Positions 1-7,890 are shown, counted from the first letter of the stretch. The stretch: 35,914 nt of DNA from Thorsellia anophelis DSM 18579 (GCF_900111395.1 NZ_FOHV01000027.1:1-35914), one strand, 5' to 3'. Notes: generated from the letters alone by a model not told the origin. A program made the numbers and translations.

Positions 1-1161
1 CAAATCAACCAAGAAAACGTTAATAGCTTACGCACATTTAAAACAGGCCGATTAGATTTAGTTGAACGAAATAATGTGATTACGTTAGATTATCGTCGTA
101 AACCCGTTGATAACAGGGCAACACAATCACTTGCGAATGCGAGCATTACTATTGCCGCTGATAAACCGGTGGTAGTCGCAGACGGTACAAGCACGACAAT
201 AGCGCTTGGAATATTGGCTGATGAGTTTGGCAATCCGATTGTGAATCAAGAGATTAATGTTGAAATCACCCTTGAGGGCGTAACAACCACTACACGTGTA
301 ACAACTGATTCAGAGGGTAAATATGCTGTGCCTGTTCCAAGTAGTAGCACTGCGGGTGCTATCGCTAATATCACCGCGACAACTGTTAATCTGCCAACGA
401 ATATTTCAGCTTCCACATCTGTGCTTTATAATGGCGATATCACGACGAAACAATTAACATTTAATAGTGTTAAAGATTTGTTAGTAGCAAATATTATGAA
501 TTATTCAGATTTGATTGTAACTGTAACAGATACTAGTGGTCGCCCTATCATCAATGAAGAGGTCACTATTGTTAATAAGGAAAGTGGTGAGACGTATACA
601 GGGATAACTGATGCAACCGGTAAATTTGTTTATGAGTATGCACCTTATGATCCTAACGACAAAACACGTTTCGTGCCTGGCACTAACATTGTCTTTGAGG
701 CTAATTTTGTCAATGATCCTCAAGAACTAAAAATTGATCAATTAACCCTTTCATATGGGCGGATTGAGGCTAATGTTAACGAACAAACAAGTAGTCTGGC
801 TATAAATGTTCCTGCTGAACATAAATTTACACTAAAACCACTCATGAATGCTATAGATTTGACAAGTGCACAGCCTTCAGTGGTGGTAGATCTTGAAACT
901 AAATTTGGATTAGTAGAAGAGATTGATTATGAAATAGAAGTAACTCCTACAAGAGAGATTGGTTTGAGCGGATCGTATATGGCAGTTGAATTTGATGTTT
1001 ATATAACATTGCTTGATACAGCTAACACAAGAGCTAAATTATCTGAGATAACTTTTAATGATTACTATCGTATAGACGTGGTTAGATTAGATATTCCGCA
1101 AATTGATCCTAAACTGTATGCTCTTAATAAAATTACTAAGGAGTATTTCTTTATATTTTAA
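1..1161 (+). CDS. Invasin/intimin-like adhesin (inverse autotransporter), 3' part
   Basis: The reading frame is open from base 1, so the gene begins upstream of the window and the GTG at 76 is internal. The first residues contain LDLVERNN followed by LDYRRK, the signature at the end of the invasin/intimin beta-barrel domain that anchors these proteins in the outer membrane. Two bacterial Ig-like (Big_1-type) repeats follow, each with a GNP or GRP turn and a D-x-x-GK-F/Y motif (near bases 150-430 and 440-760). The last 120 or so residues form a beta-rich segment that I cannot assign; no C-type lectin domain is evident. The family displays passenger domains outward for adhesion. The tail is short compared with intimins, so this may be a small or diverged member. 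A good terminator follows the stop codon. Confidence 0.85.
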   Translation, partial: QINQENVNSLRTFKTGRLDLVERNNVITLDYRRKPVDNRATQSLANASITIAADKPVVVADGTSTTIALGILADEFGNPIVNQEINVEITLEGVTTTTRVTTDSEGKYAVPVPSSSTAGAIANITATTVNLPTNISASTSVLYNGDITTKQLTFNSVKDLLVANIMNYSDLIVTVTDTSGRPIINEEVTIVNKESGETYTGITDATGKFVYEYAPYDPNDKTRFVPGTNIVFEANFVNDPQELKIDQLTLSYGRIEANVNEQTSSLAINVPAEHKFTLKPLMNAIDLTSAQPSVVVDLETKFGLVEEIDYEIEVTPTREIGLSGSYMAVEFDVYITLLDTANTRAKLSEITFNDYYRIDVVRLDIPQIDPKLYALNKITKEYFFIF

Positions 1162-1203
1162 TGTATATAGCTTAATAAATTTAAATCGTTATGTTTAAAT
1201 TTG

Positions 1204-1246
1204 AAAGCTTAATGTGTACACCTTGCATATTAAGCTTTTTCTTTTT
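1204..1246 (+). terminator. Rho-independent terminator after the adhesin gene
   Basis: AAAGCTTAAT (1204-1213) pairs perfectly with ATTAAGCTTT (1229-1238), and the stem can extend inward by several pairs. A T-rich tract (TTTTTCTTTTT) follows directly. It lies 43 bases after the adhesin stop codon. Confidence 0.8.
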
Positions 1247-1543
1247 GGGCACAATAAGTTCTGCACCTCTAATTTCTAATTGCCCCTTTGATAATATGCA
1301 GATAAAGATTCAAATAGATAATTGAATCTTTAGAACATGAGAATATTCTTGACAATCATAGTTAGGACTTTAATAATATTTATTAATATGTTTAGAATAT
1401 ATTAAATTTAAACGCAAGAATTTGATTTTACTTAGAATAGATAACATGAATTTTGAAACCGATAAAACGGTAAGCTCACTTAAGTATTTAATAACATCAA
1501 CGCTTGATTTTCACATTAATTAACAAAAACTAGGGTTTATTTT
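1247..1543. other. AT-rich intergenic region upstream of the 1544 gene
   Basis: No coding sequence is supported here. The only recognisable element is a sigma-70-like promoter at about 1349-1377. A 25-codon frame at 1447-1524 has no ribosome binding site and was not accepted. Confidence 0.5.
1349..1377 (+). promoter_or_regulatory. Candidate sigma-70 promoter for the 1544 gene
   Basis: A perfect TTGACA (1349-1354) is followed after 17 bases by AATAAT (1372-1377), with TAATAT close by. It would give a leader of about 160 bases before the ATG at 1544. Confidence 0.45.
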
Positions 1544-1981
1544 ATGCAAGCAATCATAGGTTTTATCATTTTAGCTAATATACTATATAGCTTATTATTC
1601 GTATTTTTCGATTCTCTTACTAACAAAGTTGAAGAACGCACAGCCGCTGAATTAATTGCATTAGAAAAAAATGACTATATTGATGATGATGTAATTGATA
1701 GGATTGAATCCGCTCTAGAAAAAACCGGTAAAATAGATGTTTCTATTAGCTTAGAAGATGCATTGGACGATAACTCTCTTGTTAAAGATTATAAATTTAA
1801 CTATTCAGAATACCCAAATGGTGGCGGCATTGTATATTTGGAAGTATTTTTTAATGATGGTACAACTGAAACCCTTGAATGTGCAGGTGTTGATAAACGT
1901 TTTTATAGAAATACAAGTCTTATTGGCGGGTGCGAGTCTAGTAATAATTTTTATCGGCTATATGAATCGAAATATTTATAA
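1544..1981 (+). CDS. Hypothetical single-pass membrane or secreted protein
   Basis: I do not recognise this 145-residue protein. Residues 3-23 are a hydrophobic segment (IIGFIILANILYSLLFVFF), either an uncleaved membrane anchor or a signal peptide. The rest is acidic and soluble-looking: a helical stretch rich in E, D and I at 25-65, then a predicted beta section ending in two cysteines (near residues 113 and 129) that could pair in the periplasm. The ATG is preceded by an ACTAGGG motif about 12 bases upstream, and a TTGACA-type promoter lies further up. It sits between the adhesin and an insertion-sequence graveyard, so it may be accessory DNA. No function is proposed. Confidence 0.6.
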   Translation: MQAIIGFIILANILYSLLFVFFDSLTNKVEERTAAELIALEKNDYIDDDVIDRIESALEKTGKIDVSISLEDALDDNSLVKDYKFNYSEYPNGGGIVYLEVFFNDGTTETLECAGVDKRFYRNTSLIGGCESSNNFYRLYESKYL

Positions 1982-2322
1982 TTCAGATGTAGCGAGATGT
2001 TCAACTTTTGCAAGTTAATACATGTTCATTCCGAAAATAAAAAAATACTACAGCCTACTTAAAGATGCTCTTCTCCTAAATTTAATAGTGAATCTTTTTT
2101 TCATCTTAAAAAGTAAGATTATTAAAAAGTCGAGCATTGCGTGAGGTAGTTTAAAAATTCAAAACTTCTGCAAGTTTACCATTATCTAAATCTGCGCAAA
2201 GAGGAGATCGTATTTTTTGTTTTTATGGCGAAAAAGGCTTTCTTAGTTTTTCGAATAAAGTGTTTCATATACATCTAAATATGCATCTATTTCATCTTTT
2301 TAATTTTGTAAAAGTGAACCTA

Positions 2323-2745
2323 TTAGTTCACAATTCTCAATGTTTGCTTAATAGTCATCACGAGTATACCGTACATAAATATTTCATTAACGGCGCCTTT
2401 CAACTATATATTCTGCTGCCGTGAGAGTCTTTATGGTAAGCAATTATTCTTTCAAGCCCACTACGATCCTTATGTTTTATCGCTTCAAATTCCTTTTGAT
2501 CAGCCAATCTAAGATTATGATCTTTGACACCCTCGCCCTGCTAAATCAAAGGGATTCCTACTGCCTACCATTCAAAGTACAAAAGAAACAGCTGTTAGCG
2601 ATTTGCTGTAATATCCTGCATCAGCTAAGTCATAGTAGTAATCCATCTTACTTGTTGTTTCTTGCATTAAAGGGACCGTAACTTGACTATCATGAACATA
2701 TGCTGAGGTTGATATGCTACTTATTAGAATGCAAGGAGCGATCAT
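2323..2745 (-). pseudogene. Decayed DDE transposase (IS4/DDE_Tnp_1-type), C-terminal half
   Basis: Reading the minus strand from 2745, one frame gives a piece containing STSAYVHDSQVTVPLM and YDLADAGYYSKS, matching the second-aspartate region of IS4-like DDE transposases (typically TSAS-HDSQVAIPL then YDLMD-AYD). After a hairpin repeat the homology resumes with DHNLR, DRSGLER and KDSHGSRI, equivalent to the ID-NPR, ER-x-ER and LKDEFGGR-I blocks. It finishes in a shifted frame with MTIKQTLRIVN and a TAA at 2323-2325, matching the usual C-terminal LT--Q-LR. Stops and at least one frameshift break the gene. The frame at 2421-2681 on the plus strand is only a shadow of it. The family was recognised by eye; the exact IS name is unknown. 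Confidence 0.75.
2524..2572 (-). repeat. 49-bp hairpin repeat, copy 1 (IS200/IS605 right-end-like)
   Basis: On the minus strand this reads AGGCAGTAGGAATCCC, then a short palindrome (pairing arms within 2536-2553), then GAGGGTGTCAA. It matches the copies at 4107-4155 and 7842-7890. The arrangement 'GGAATCCC, stem-loop, GGGGGAGGATGTCAA' is typical of the right end (omega-RNA 3' end) of IS200/IS605 tnpB elements. This copy interrupts the DDE transposase remnant and is the most diverged of the three. Confidence 0.65.
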
Positions 2746-2878
2746 ACATTAATCTAAAGATCATTTTTATCCATTATATCAATAAGAAAAGCATTATGGA
2801 CAATTAAAATAATTCTAGAGCATTAATGTACATCAATGTCCACAAAAAAGTTTACTCACACCCTGGCAGTCATATCAG

Positions 2879-3044
2879 TCAAACATATTTTACCATGACT
2901 TATATTGTAAAGACTTCACCATCAGAAAGCATTGGTGAAAAATCTTTTGAAGAGAAAAGGACTTCAATATTCTTACTGTATTTTATTTAAGTGAGTGTCT
3001 ATTTTAATAAAAGTTCCAATGATATAATCTAACAACGCTAGCAT
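2879..3044 (-). pseudogene. Decayed transposase N-terminus
   Basis: On the minus strand an ATG at 3042-3044, preceded by TAGGAG at 7-base spacing, opens a 23-codon frame (MLALLDYIIGTFIKIDTHLN and so on). A +1-shifted continuation reads FSPMLSDGEVFTI, with a stop inside. 'GFAP-LSDSEV-TIE-VGE' is a conserved N-terminal block of IS982/IS4-like transposases, and the preceding short helix also matches. The rest of the gene is missing. It may be the 5' part of the same element as the 2323-2745 remnant or a second IS; the two fragments look like different families to me. Confidence 0.55.
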
Positions 3045-3235
3045 GATTTTACTCCTAATTTGGGTTGGTTTCTTAATTAGTTCTAAGTTATGCTATCTCT
3101 CTTAAAAGTATGCAGAAAAAAAGTCGGGCATCACATTATATTACTTATCTCAGAATAATATAAAAATGTACATCAACTTAATTACAATAATAAAATTAAT
3201 TATATTCCATAAGTTATTTCGTAAGGGACCACCCC

Positions 3236-3931
3236 ATGATCGAACTTATTAGCCCACCAAAATCACTAGATATATTGCTAGCTAGAGCAAATCAACTAGC
3301 TGGTTATTCACTCGGTGAGATAGCTGATTCTGTAAATGTAGATATGCCCCTTAACCTGAATAAACATAAAGGCTGGGTAGGTAATTTCATTGAACAGTTG
3401 TTAGGTGCAACCGCTGGCAGTAAAGCAGAACAAGACTTTACCCATCTAAATATTGAGCTTAAAACGATCCCTATCAGTCATCAAGGCAAACCATTAGAAA
3501 CAACATTCGTTGCGCTCGCTCCATTAACGGGTAATGTTGGACTAACCTGGCAAATGAGCCATGTGCACAATAAACTCCAACAAGTACTATGGATTCCAGT
3601 AGAAGGTGAACGGGAAATTCCCCTTAAAGATCGAAAAATTGGCACCCCTATTCTTTGGTCTCCAACTCAAGCACAAGAACGCATGTTGCAACAAGATTGG
3701 GAAGAATTAACCGAATTGATTTCATTAGGTCAATTTGATGCGATAAATGCCAGAATTGGAGTGGCTTTACAACTTAGACCTAAAGGTGCAAACAGTAAAG
3801 TAAGAACGGATGCATTTGATTCTAATGGTTTACCCATCAAAACCCTACCACTTGGATTTTATTTACGTAATAGTTTCACCCATACAATTATCACAGATCA
3901 TGTCAGAAATGATTCAAATACCTATTTATAG
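3236..3931 (+). CDS. mutH: DNA mismatch repair endonuclease MutH
   Basis: MutH nicks the unmethylated strand at hemimethylated GATC sites after activation by MutS and MutL, directing mismatch repair to the new strand. The 231-residue length equals the family norm (E. coli 229). The catalytic D-x(n)-E-x-K motif is intact: E53 in the GNFIEQ segment, D67 in EQDF, and E74/K76 in IELKTIPI. The LGATAGSKAEQDF block is nearly identical to E. coli. An AAGGGA ribosome site sits 8 bases before the ATG. The gene stands alone between an IS graveyard and an ABC transporter pair. Its presence implies Dam methylation in this organism. Confidence 0.97.
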   Translation: MIELISPPKSLDILLARANQLAGYSLGEIADSVNVDMPLNLNKHKGWVGNFIEQLLGATAGSKAEQDFTHLNIELKTIPISHQGKPLETTFVALAPLTGNVGLTWQMSHVHNKLQQVLWIPVEGEREIPLKDRKIGTPILWSPTQAQERMLQQDWEELTELISLGQFDAINARIGVALQLRPKGANSKVRTDAFDSNGLPIKTLPLGFYLRNSFTHTIITDHVRNDSNTYL

Positions 3932-4106
3932 TTTACTATTTTAAATTCAATCAATTAAAACTATAACCATTTAAGATTTTTTATCTTAACTTACTTTGAA
4001 CAATAGATTAATAATATGATAAGTAGTCTGCTGGCATATCAATTGCATTAATCACAAATACTTAAAATAAATTACTAATTAACGTTTTGACTTAAACCCT
4101 TTCTCA

Positions 4107-4155
4107 TTGGCATCCTCCCCCTGCTATAGCAAAGAGACTCCTGCTGCGCACCTTC
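4107..4155 (-). repeat. 49-bp hairpin repeat, copy 2 (IS200/IS605 right-end-like)
   Basis: On the minus strand it reads GAAGGTGCGCAGCAGGAGTC, then TCTTTGCTATAGCAGGGGGA, then GGATGCCAA. It is in the same orientation as copy 1 and opposite to copy 3. The intact half of the palindrome is the GCAGGGGG side; the partner arm has drifted (TCTCTTTGC), so this copy looks older than copy 3. Confidence 0.75.
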
Positions 4156-4358
4156 TATTACATAAACACATATGTATTTATACAACTTTAAATACAATTA
4201 TTTGAGAGATCTACTGAAATTCACTTAATAGCAAAAAAGTTTTATAGGCAAAGAGCTAAGCAATTAACTACTATATACCTAAAGCAATAAAATCAGCATA
4301 TTAAATCCACAATCAATGATTAGTCCAAATAGGCAATTTTTGCTTGCTATTACCTGTT

Positions 4359-4388
4359 TTGACAAAAACATGTTAATATTACTGTAAA
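4359..4388 (+). promoter_or_regulatory. Candidate promoter for the ABC transporter pair
   Basis: A perfect TTGACA (4359-4364) is followed by a poor -10 (CTGTAA or TGTAAA) 17-18 bases later. It lies about 110 bases before the ATG at 4495. The weak -10 makes this tentative. Confidence 0.3.
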
Positions 4389-4494
4389 AGAGTGCCTTCC
4401 ACATTAGTTTTAAAGACCACTTTAAATTAATAACTGAATATGTCAGTGCTATATGATTATTTTACTATTAGATATGCCAAAAATTGAGGTTTAA

Positions 4495-5418
4495 ATGACT
4501 TTTTTTAACTTTGCCGGTGCATTTGAAATCGGCTTAATTTACGCGCTTGTAGCCTTAGGCGTATTCATCTCTTTTAGAGTCCTAAATTTCCCAGATTTAA
4601 CTGTAGATGGTAGTTTTCCATTAGGTGGTGCGGTTGCTGCTGTTTTAATTGTGATGGGGATAAACCCTTTTATTGCTACTTTAGGTGCAATAATTGCTGG
4701 TTGTACAGCAGGTTATGTTACTGCCTGGTTAAATGTTAAATTAAACATACTTCCTTTACTCGCCAGCATTTTAGTAATGAGTGCCTTATACTCAGTTAAT
4801 TTGCGAGTCATGAATGGCCCAAATGTACCTCTATTAAATCAAGAAACAGTATTTACATTGCTCAATCCTGAAATAATAACAGAGTTCATTTTCAAACCTA
4901 TTTTGCTAATTGGTATCTTAGTTATCGTAAAATTGATCCTCGATTTCTTTTTTAAATCTAAACTAGGACTAGCCATACGGGCAACAGGTGTAAATGCGAA
5001 AATGGCACGTGCACAAGGTATTAATACCAATACTACCGTTTTATTAGGTATGGCAATTTCAAACGGCTTAGTTGCCTTAGCTGGCGCTTTATATGCTCAA
5101 AGTAATGGAGGTGCAGATGCTTCTATGGGAATAGGAACCATTGTTGTAGGATTAGCTGCTGTGATTTTAGGGGAAAATATTTTACCTGCTAGGCGCCTAT
5201 GGCTCACAACCTTAGCCGTGATCGTTGGGGCTGTGGTATACCGTATTTTCATTGCATTAGCCCTTAATGCGTCTTTACTGCCTAAATTTTTACAACTCAA
5301 AGCCCAAGACTTGAGTCTAATTACTGCGGTTCTTGTTGCAATTGCGCTTGTACTGCCACAATTAAATTTACGAAAAAAAATTAGAAATTTATTTAAATCT
5401 AACACATCTGCTACTTAA
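4495..5418 (+). CDS. ABC transporter permease (BPD_transp_2, COG4120-like)
   Basis: A 307-residue integral membrane protein with about eight to nine hydrophobic segments. The sequence SFRVLNFPDLTVDGSFPLGG near residues 26-45 and the LAIRATGVNAKMARAQGI loop near 160-180 are hallmarks of the permease usually partnered with a COG2984 periplasmic binding protein and a COG1101 ATPase; TrpXYZ of streptococci belongs to this group. The loop is the coupling segment that contacts the ATPase. The ATPase gene follows 15 bases downstream, surely co-transcribed. No binding-protein gene lies in the window. Substrate unknown; an amino-acid or aromatic-compound importer is a guess from relatives. A TTGAGG site precedes the ATG. 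Confidence 0.85.
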   Translation: MTFFNFAGAFEIGLIYALVALGVFISFRVLNFPDLTVDGSFPLGGAVAAVLIVMGINPFIATLGAIIAGCTAGYVTAWLNVKLNILPLLASILVMSALYSVNLRVMNGPNVPLLNQETVFTLLNPEIITEFIFKPILLIGILVIVKLILDFFFKSKLGLAIRATGVNAKMARAQGINTNTTVLLGMAISNGLVALAGALYAQSNGGADASMGIGTIVVGLAAVILGENILPARRLWLTTLAVIVGAVVYRIFIALALNASLLPKFLQLKAQDLSLITAVLVAIALVLPQLNLRKKIRNLFKSNTSAT

Positions 5419-5433
5419 TAGGGATTACAAACT

Positions 5434-6231
5434 ATGTTACATGCTGAAAATCTTACTTTAACGTTTAATCCTAATACCCCTATTGAGACACTTGCATTAA
5501 GAGGTCTATCTTTAAGAATCCCAGAAGGGCAATTTGTTACAGTTATCGGTTCAAATGGTGCGGGTAAATCAACCTTTTTAAATGCCATATCAGGAGAGCA
5601 AAAAGTTGACAGTGGCTCTATTAAAATTGATGGTTTGGATGTCACCAAACTGACTACTTGGGAGCGCAGTTTAAACGTAGCGCGTGTCTTTCAAGACCCA
5701 ATGGCAGGCACATGTGAGTTATTGACTATTGAAGAGAATCTCGCAATAGCTGCTTCTCGAGGAAGAAGTAGAAATCTGGTGAGTGCAACGAACTCTTCTC
5801 TTCGTAAAGAATTTCAAAAAATCTTAAAAAGACTTGATTTAAATCTAGAAAATCGTCTTAATGATAGAATTGGATTGCTTTCTGGAGGGCAAAGACAAGC
5901 AATTAGCCTGTTGATGGCCACAATGCGTCCTTCTAAAATATTGTTACTCGATGAGCATACTGCAGCACTCGATCCTAAAACAGCCGCATTTGTACTAGCC
6001 TTGACCGATGATATTGTCAAAGAGGGACATCTGACTACGATGATGGTCACTCACAGCATGAGACAAGCGTTAGAACATGGTGATAGGACGATAATGTTAC
6101 ATGAAGGAAAAGTTGTACTTGACGTCAGTGGTAGTGATAGAGATGGACTAACAGTAAGCGATCTACTGGAAATGTTTGAGCGTGTAAGAGGTGAAACGCT
6201 TGATGATGATGGTTTATTACTCAGTCGTTAA
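5434..6231 (+). CDS. ABC transporter ATP-binding protein (COG1101-like)
   Basis: A 265-residue nucleotide-binding domain that powers the permease encoded just upstream. Walker A is GSNGAGKST (residues 39-47), the Q-loop lies in ARVFQDP, the signature is LLSGGQRQ, Walker B is ILLLDEHTA, and the switch histidine is in VTHSM. The DEHTAALDPKTA form, with His where most importers have Pro, is characteristic of this subfamily. The N-terminal FNPNTPIETLALRGLSL segment is the usual aromatic-loop region. All catalytic elements are intact. Spacing of 15 bases to the permease shows an operon; bepA begins 26 bases after the stop and may be read through. Confidence 0.9.
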   Translation: MLHAENLTLTFNPNTPIETLALRGLSLRIPEGQFVTVIGSNGAGKSTFLNAISGEQKVDSGSIKIDGLDVTKLTTWERSLNVARVFQDPMAGTCELLTIEENLAIAASRGRSRNLVSATNSSLRKEFQKILKRLDLNLENRLNDRIGLLSGGQRQAISLLMATMRPSKILLLDEHTAALDPKTAAFVLALTDDIVKEGHLTTMMVTHSMRQALEHGDRTIMLHEGKVVLDVSGSDRDGLTVSDLLEMFERVRGETLDDDGLLLSR

Positions 6232-6257
6232 TTGGATGAATCAAAGGTGAAACTTGT

Positions 6258-7694
6258 ATGAAAAAAATATCAGTTGCAGTGCTAATTACTATGATGTTCT
6301 CAAGTTTACCCTCTATTGCGAATAACACTTTGCCTGATATAGGTACCTCTGCAAGCACAACATTAAGTGTCGCCCAAGAAAATGAAATGGGTGATTTTTA
6401 TATTAGGGCAATTAGAGGTAGTACTCCACTTATAAATGACCCAGTATTAAATGTTTATATCAATTCACTAGGCAACTCGCTTGCAAAATACGCTGACGGC
6501 GGAAACCAAATATTTAATTTTCACCTAGTGAATAATGATGAAATTAATGCCTATGCTTTCTTTGGTGGTCATGTTGTCTTTCATTCTGGTTTATTTCGCG
6601 AGGTGACAGATGAAAATGAACTTGCTTCAGTCGTTGCGCATGAAATAGCCCATATTACTCAACGCCATCTAGCAAGAGCGATGGAAGCTCAGAAAAAACA
6701 ATCTCCTCTTACCTGGGCAGGTGTACTAGGAGGGGCCTTATTAACTATGGCTAATCCAAATGCTGGGATGGCTGCTGTGACAGGGAGTTTGGCGTCAAGC
6801 CAACAATCTGCCATTAGTTTTACACAAAGCAATGAAAGGGAAGCTGATAATATCGGTCTTAATATTATGCAAAGGGCTGGTTTTGATGCTAGGGGAATGA
6901 ATAACTTCATGCAAAAAATGGCTGATAATGCAAGGCATTCTAGTAAGCCACCCCAAATGTTGCTTACCCATCCACTTCCAGATAGTAGGCTTGCAGACGC
7001 AAGAAGTCGGACTTATCAATTGACAGAAAAAGCCAGACCCTCTTCCATGGATTTTTATTTTGCAAAGGCGAAAGTCTTAGCTTTGTATGGTAATAAAAAT
7101 GGTAATAATACATTCGCTTTCGATGCTTTACTAAAAGGTAATCAATACTCCATCAATGCACATACTTATGGTTCTGCTTTAAAGCAAATGGAAAAAAGAC
7201 AATATGCTAAAGCATTTGAACTATTATCCCCTTTGTACGAAAGTATGCCTGATAACATTTGGTTAATTGATGCAATGACAGATATTGATTTAGGCCAAGG
7301 TCAAGCAACAAGGGCTATTACTAGATTAGAAGTTGCTCTGACAAAACCTCTTTTTAAAAACAACCCTGTAATAGAGATTAATTTAGCGAACAGCTATATT
7401 TCTGTAGGGCAATTTGCTAAAGCTAATCGTTTATTATTTAATATTACAAGGCGCAATCCTAATGATGTCAATGCTTGGTATTTATTAGCTGAATCAGCTG
7501 CAAAGCTTGGCGATAGAGCACAAGAACTCTCTGCTAGAGCAGAAAGCTATGCGCTTGGTGCCAACATTGAGGGTGCAATAGGGTTATTAAAACAGGCAGT
7601 AACTTATACTGATAACAATCAAGAAAAAGCTAAACTAAATGCTAGATTAAAACAATTTGAGGCATTAAAACTTCGTTTTGAAAATTATCGATAG
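6258..7694 (+). CDS. bepA: Beta-barrel assembly-enhancing protease BepA (M48)
   Basis: A periplasmic zinc metalloprotease and chaperone that helps LptD assembly and degrades stalled outer-membrane proteins. Residues 1-21 form a signal peptide ending SIANN. The M48 domain carries HEIAH at 128-132 with the distal Glu in EREAD (193-197), and the TQRHLARAMEAQ helix follows as in E. coli. The C-terminal half (about 255-470) is helical and contains tetratricopeptide repeats. The 478 residues compare with 487 in E. coli. AAGGTGA lies 7-8 bases before the ATG. It follows the ABC pair closely, though no functional link is implied; the E. coli neighbour arsC/yfgD is absent. Confidence 0.95.
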   Translation: MKKISVAVLITMMFSSLPSIANNTLPDIGTSASTTLSVAQENEMGDFYIRAIRGSTPLINDPVLNVYINSLGNSLAKYADGGNQIFNFHLVNNDEINAYAFFGGHVVFHSGLFREVTDENELASVVAHEIAHITQRHLARAMEAQKKQSPLTWAGVLGGALLTMANPNAGMAAVTGSLASSQQSAISFTQSNEREADNIGLNIMQRAGFDARGMNNFMQKMADNARHSSKPPQMLLTHPLPDSRLADARSRTYQLTEKARPSSMDFYFAKAKVLALYGNKNGNNTFAFDALLKGNQYSINAHTYGSALKQMEKRQYAKAFELLSPLYESMPDNIWLIDAMTDIDLGQGQATRAITRLEVALTKPLFKNNPVIEINLANSYISVGQFAKANRLLFNITRRNPNDVNAWYLLAESAAKLGDRAQELSARAESYALGANIEGAIGLLKQAVTYTDNNQEKAKLNARLKQFEALKLRFENYR

Positions 7695-7702
7695 CACTCT
7701 CA

Positions 7703-7758
7703 TATAAAAATAACGTAAGGAAGCAAATAATTTAATTATTGCTTATGCTATTTTTATA
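7703..7758. terminator. Long AT-rich hairpin after bepA (bidirectional terminator)
   Basis: The arm TATAAAAATAACGTAAG pairs with CTTATGCTATTTTTATA with few mismatches, and the inner AATAATT/AATTATT extends it. T-runs lie on the 3' side in either direction. It ends bepA transcripts and could also stop minus-strand readthrough from pepN. Confidence 0.6.
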
Positions 7759-7841
7759 CGAATCCACAATCTCCTATAACCAGTATAAAATGAGTTTAGC
7801 TTATCCAAAGTCATTTTTCACCTAGCTATATTTAGGTAATT

Positions 7842-7890
7842 GAAGGTGCGTAGTAGAAATCCCCTTGCTTTAGCAGGGGGAGAATGTCAA
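7842..7890 (+). repeat. 49-bp hairpin repeat, copy 3 (IS200/IS605 right-end-like)
   Basis: The best-preserved copy: GAAGGTGCGTAGTAGAAAT, then the palindrome CCCCTTGCTTTAGCAGGGGG (7861-7880), then AGAATGTCAA. It lies between convergent bepA and pepN. The hairpin may serve as part of the pepN terminator when read on the minus strand. There is no tnpB sequence beside it, so it is a solo end or a miniature element. Confidence 0.8.

Larger units (their letters stand above)
3932..4494. other. AT-rich intergenic region with repeat copy and candidate promoter
   Basis: This 563-base stretch has no supportable gene. It contains repeat copy 2 (4107-4155), a TTAAGAT/ATCTTAA mini-hairpin near 3971-3989 that may end mutH transcripts weakly, and a TTGACA-led promoter candidate at 4359. 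Flanks of the repeat show no readable tnpB remnant on either strand. Confidence 0.5.

Noticed and set aside
1447-1524. 25-codon frame starting with ATG
   Set aside because: No ribosome binding site and no recognisable product.
1758-2018. 86-codon frame overlapping the 1544 gene
   Set aside because: It is an out-of-frame shadow of the 1544-1981 gene, which has the better start and membrane segment.
2421-2681. 86-codon plus-strand open frame
   Set aside because: It lies opposite the decayed minus-strand DDE transposase and across the hairpin repeat, with no ribosome site; the homology is on the other strand.
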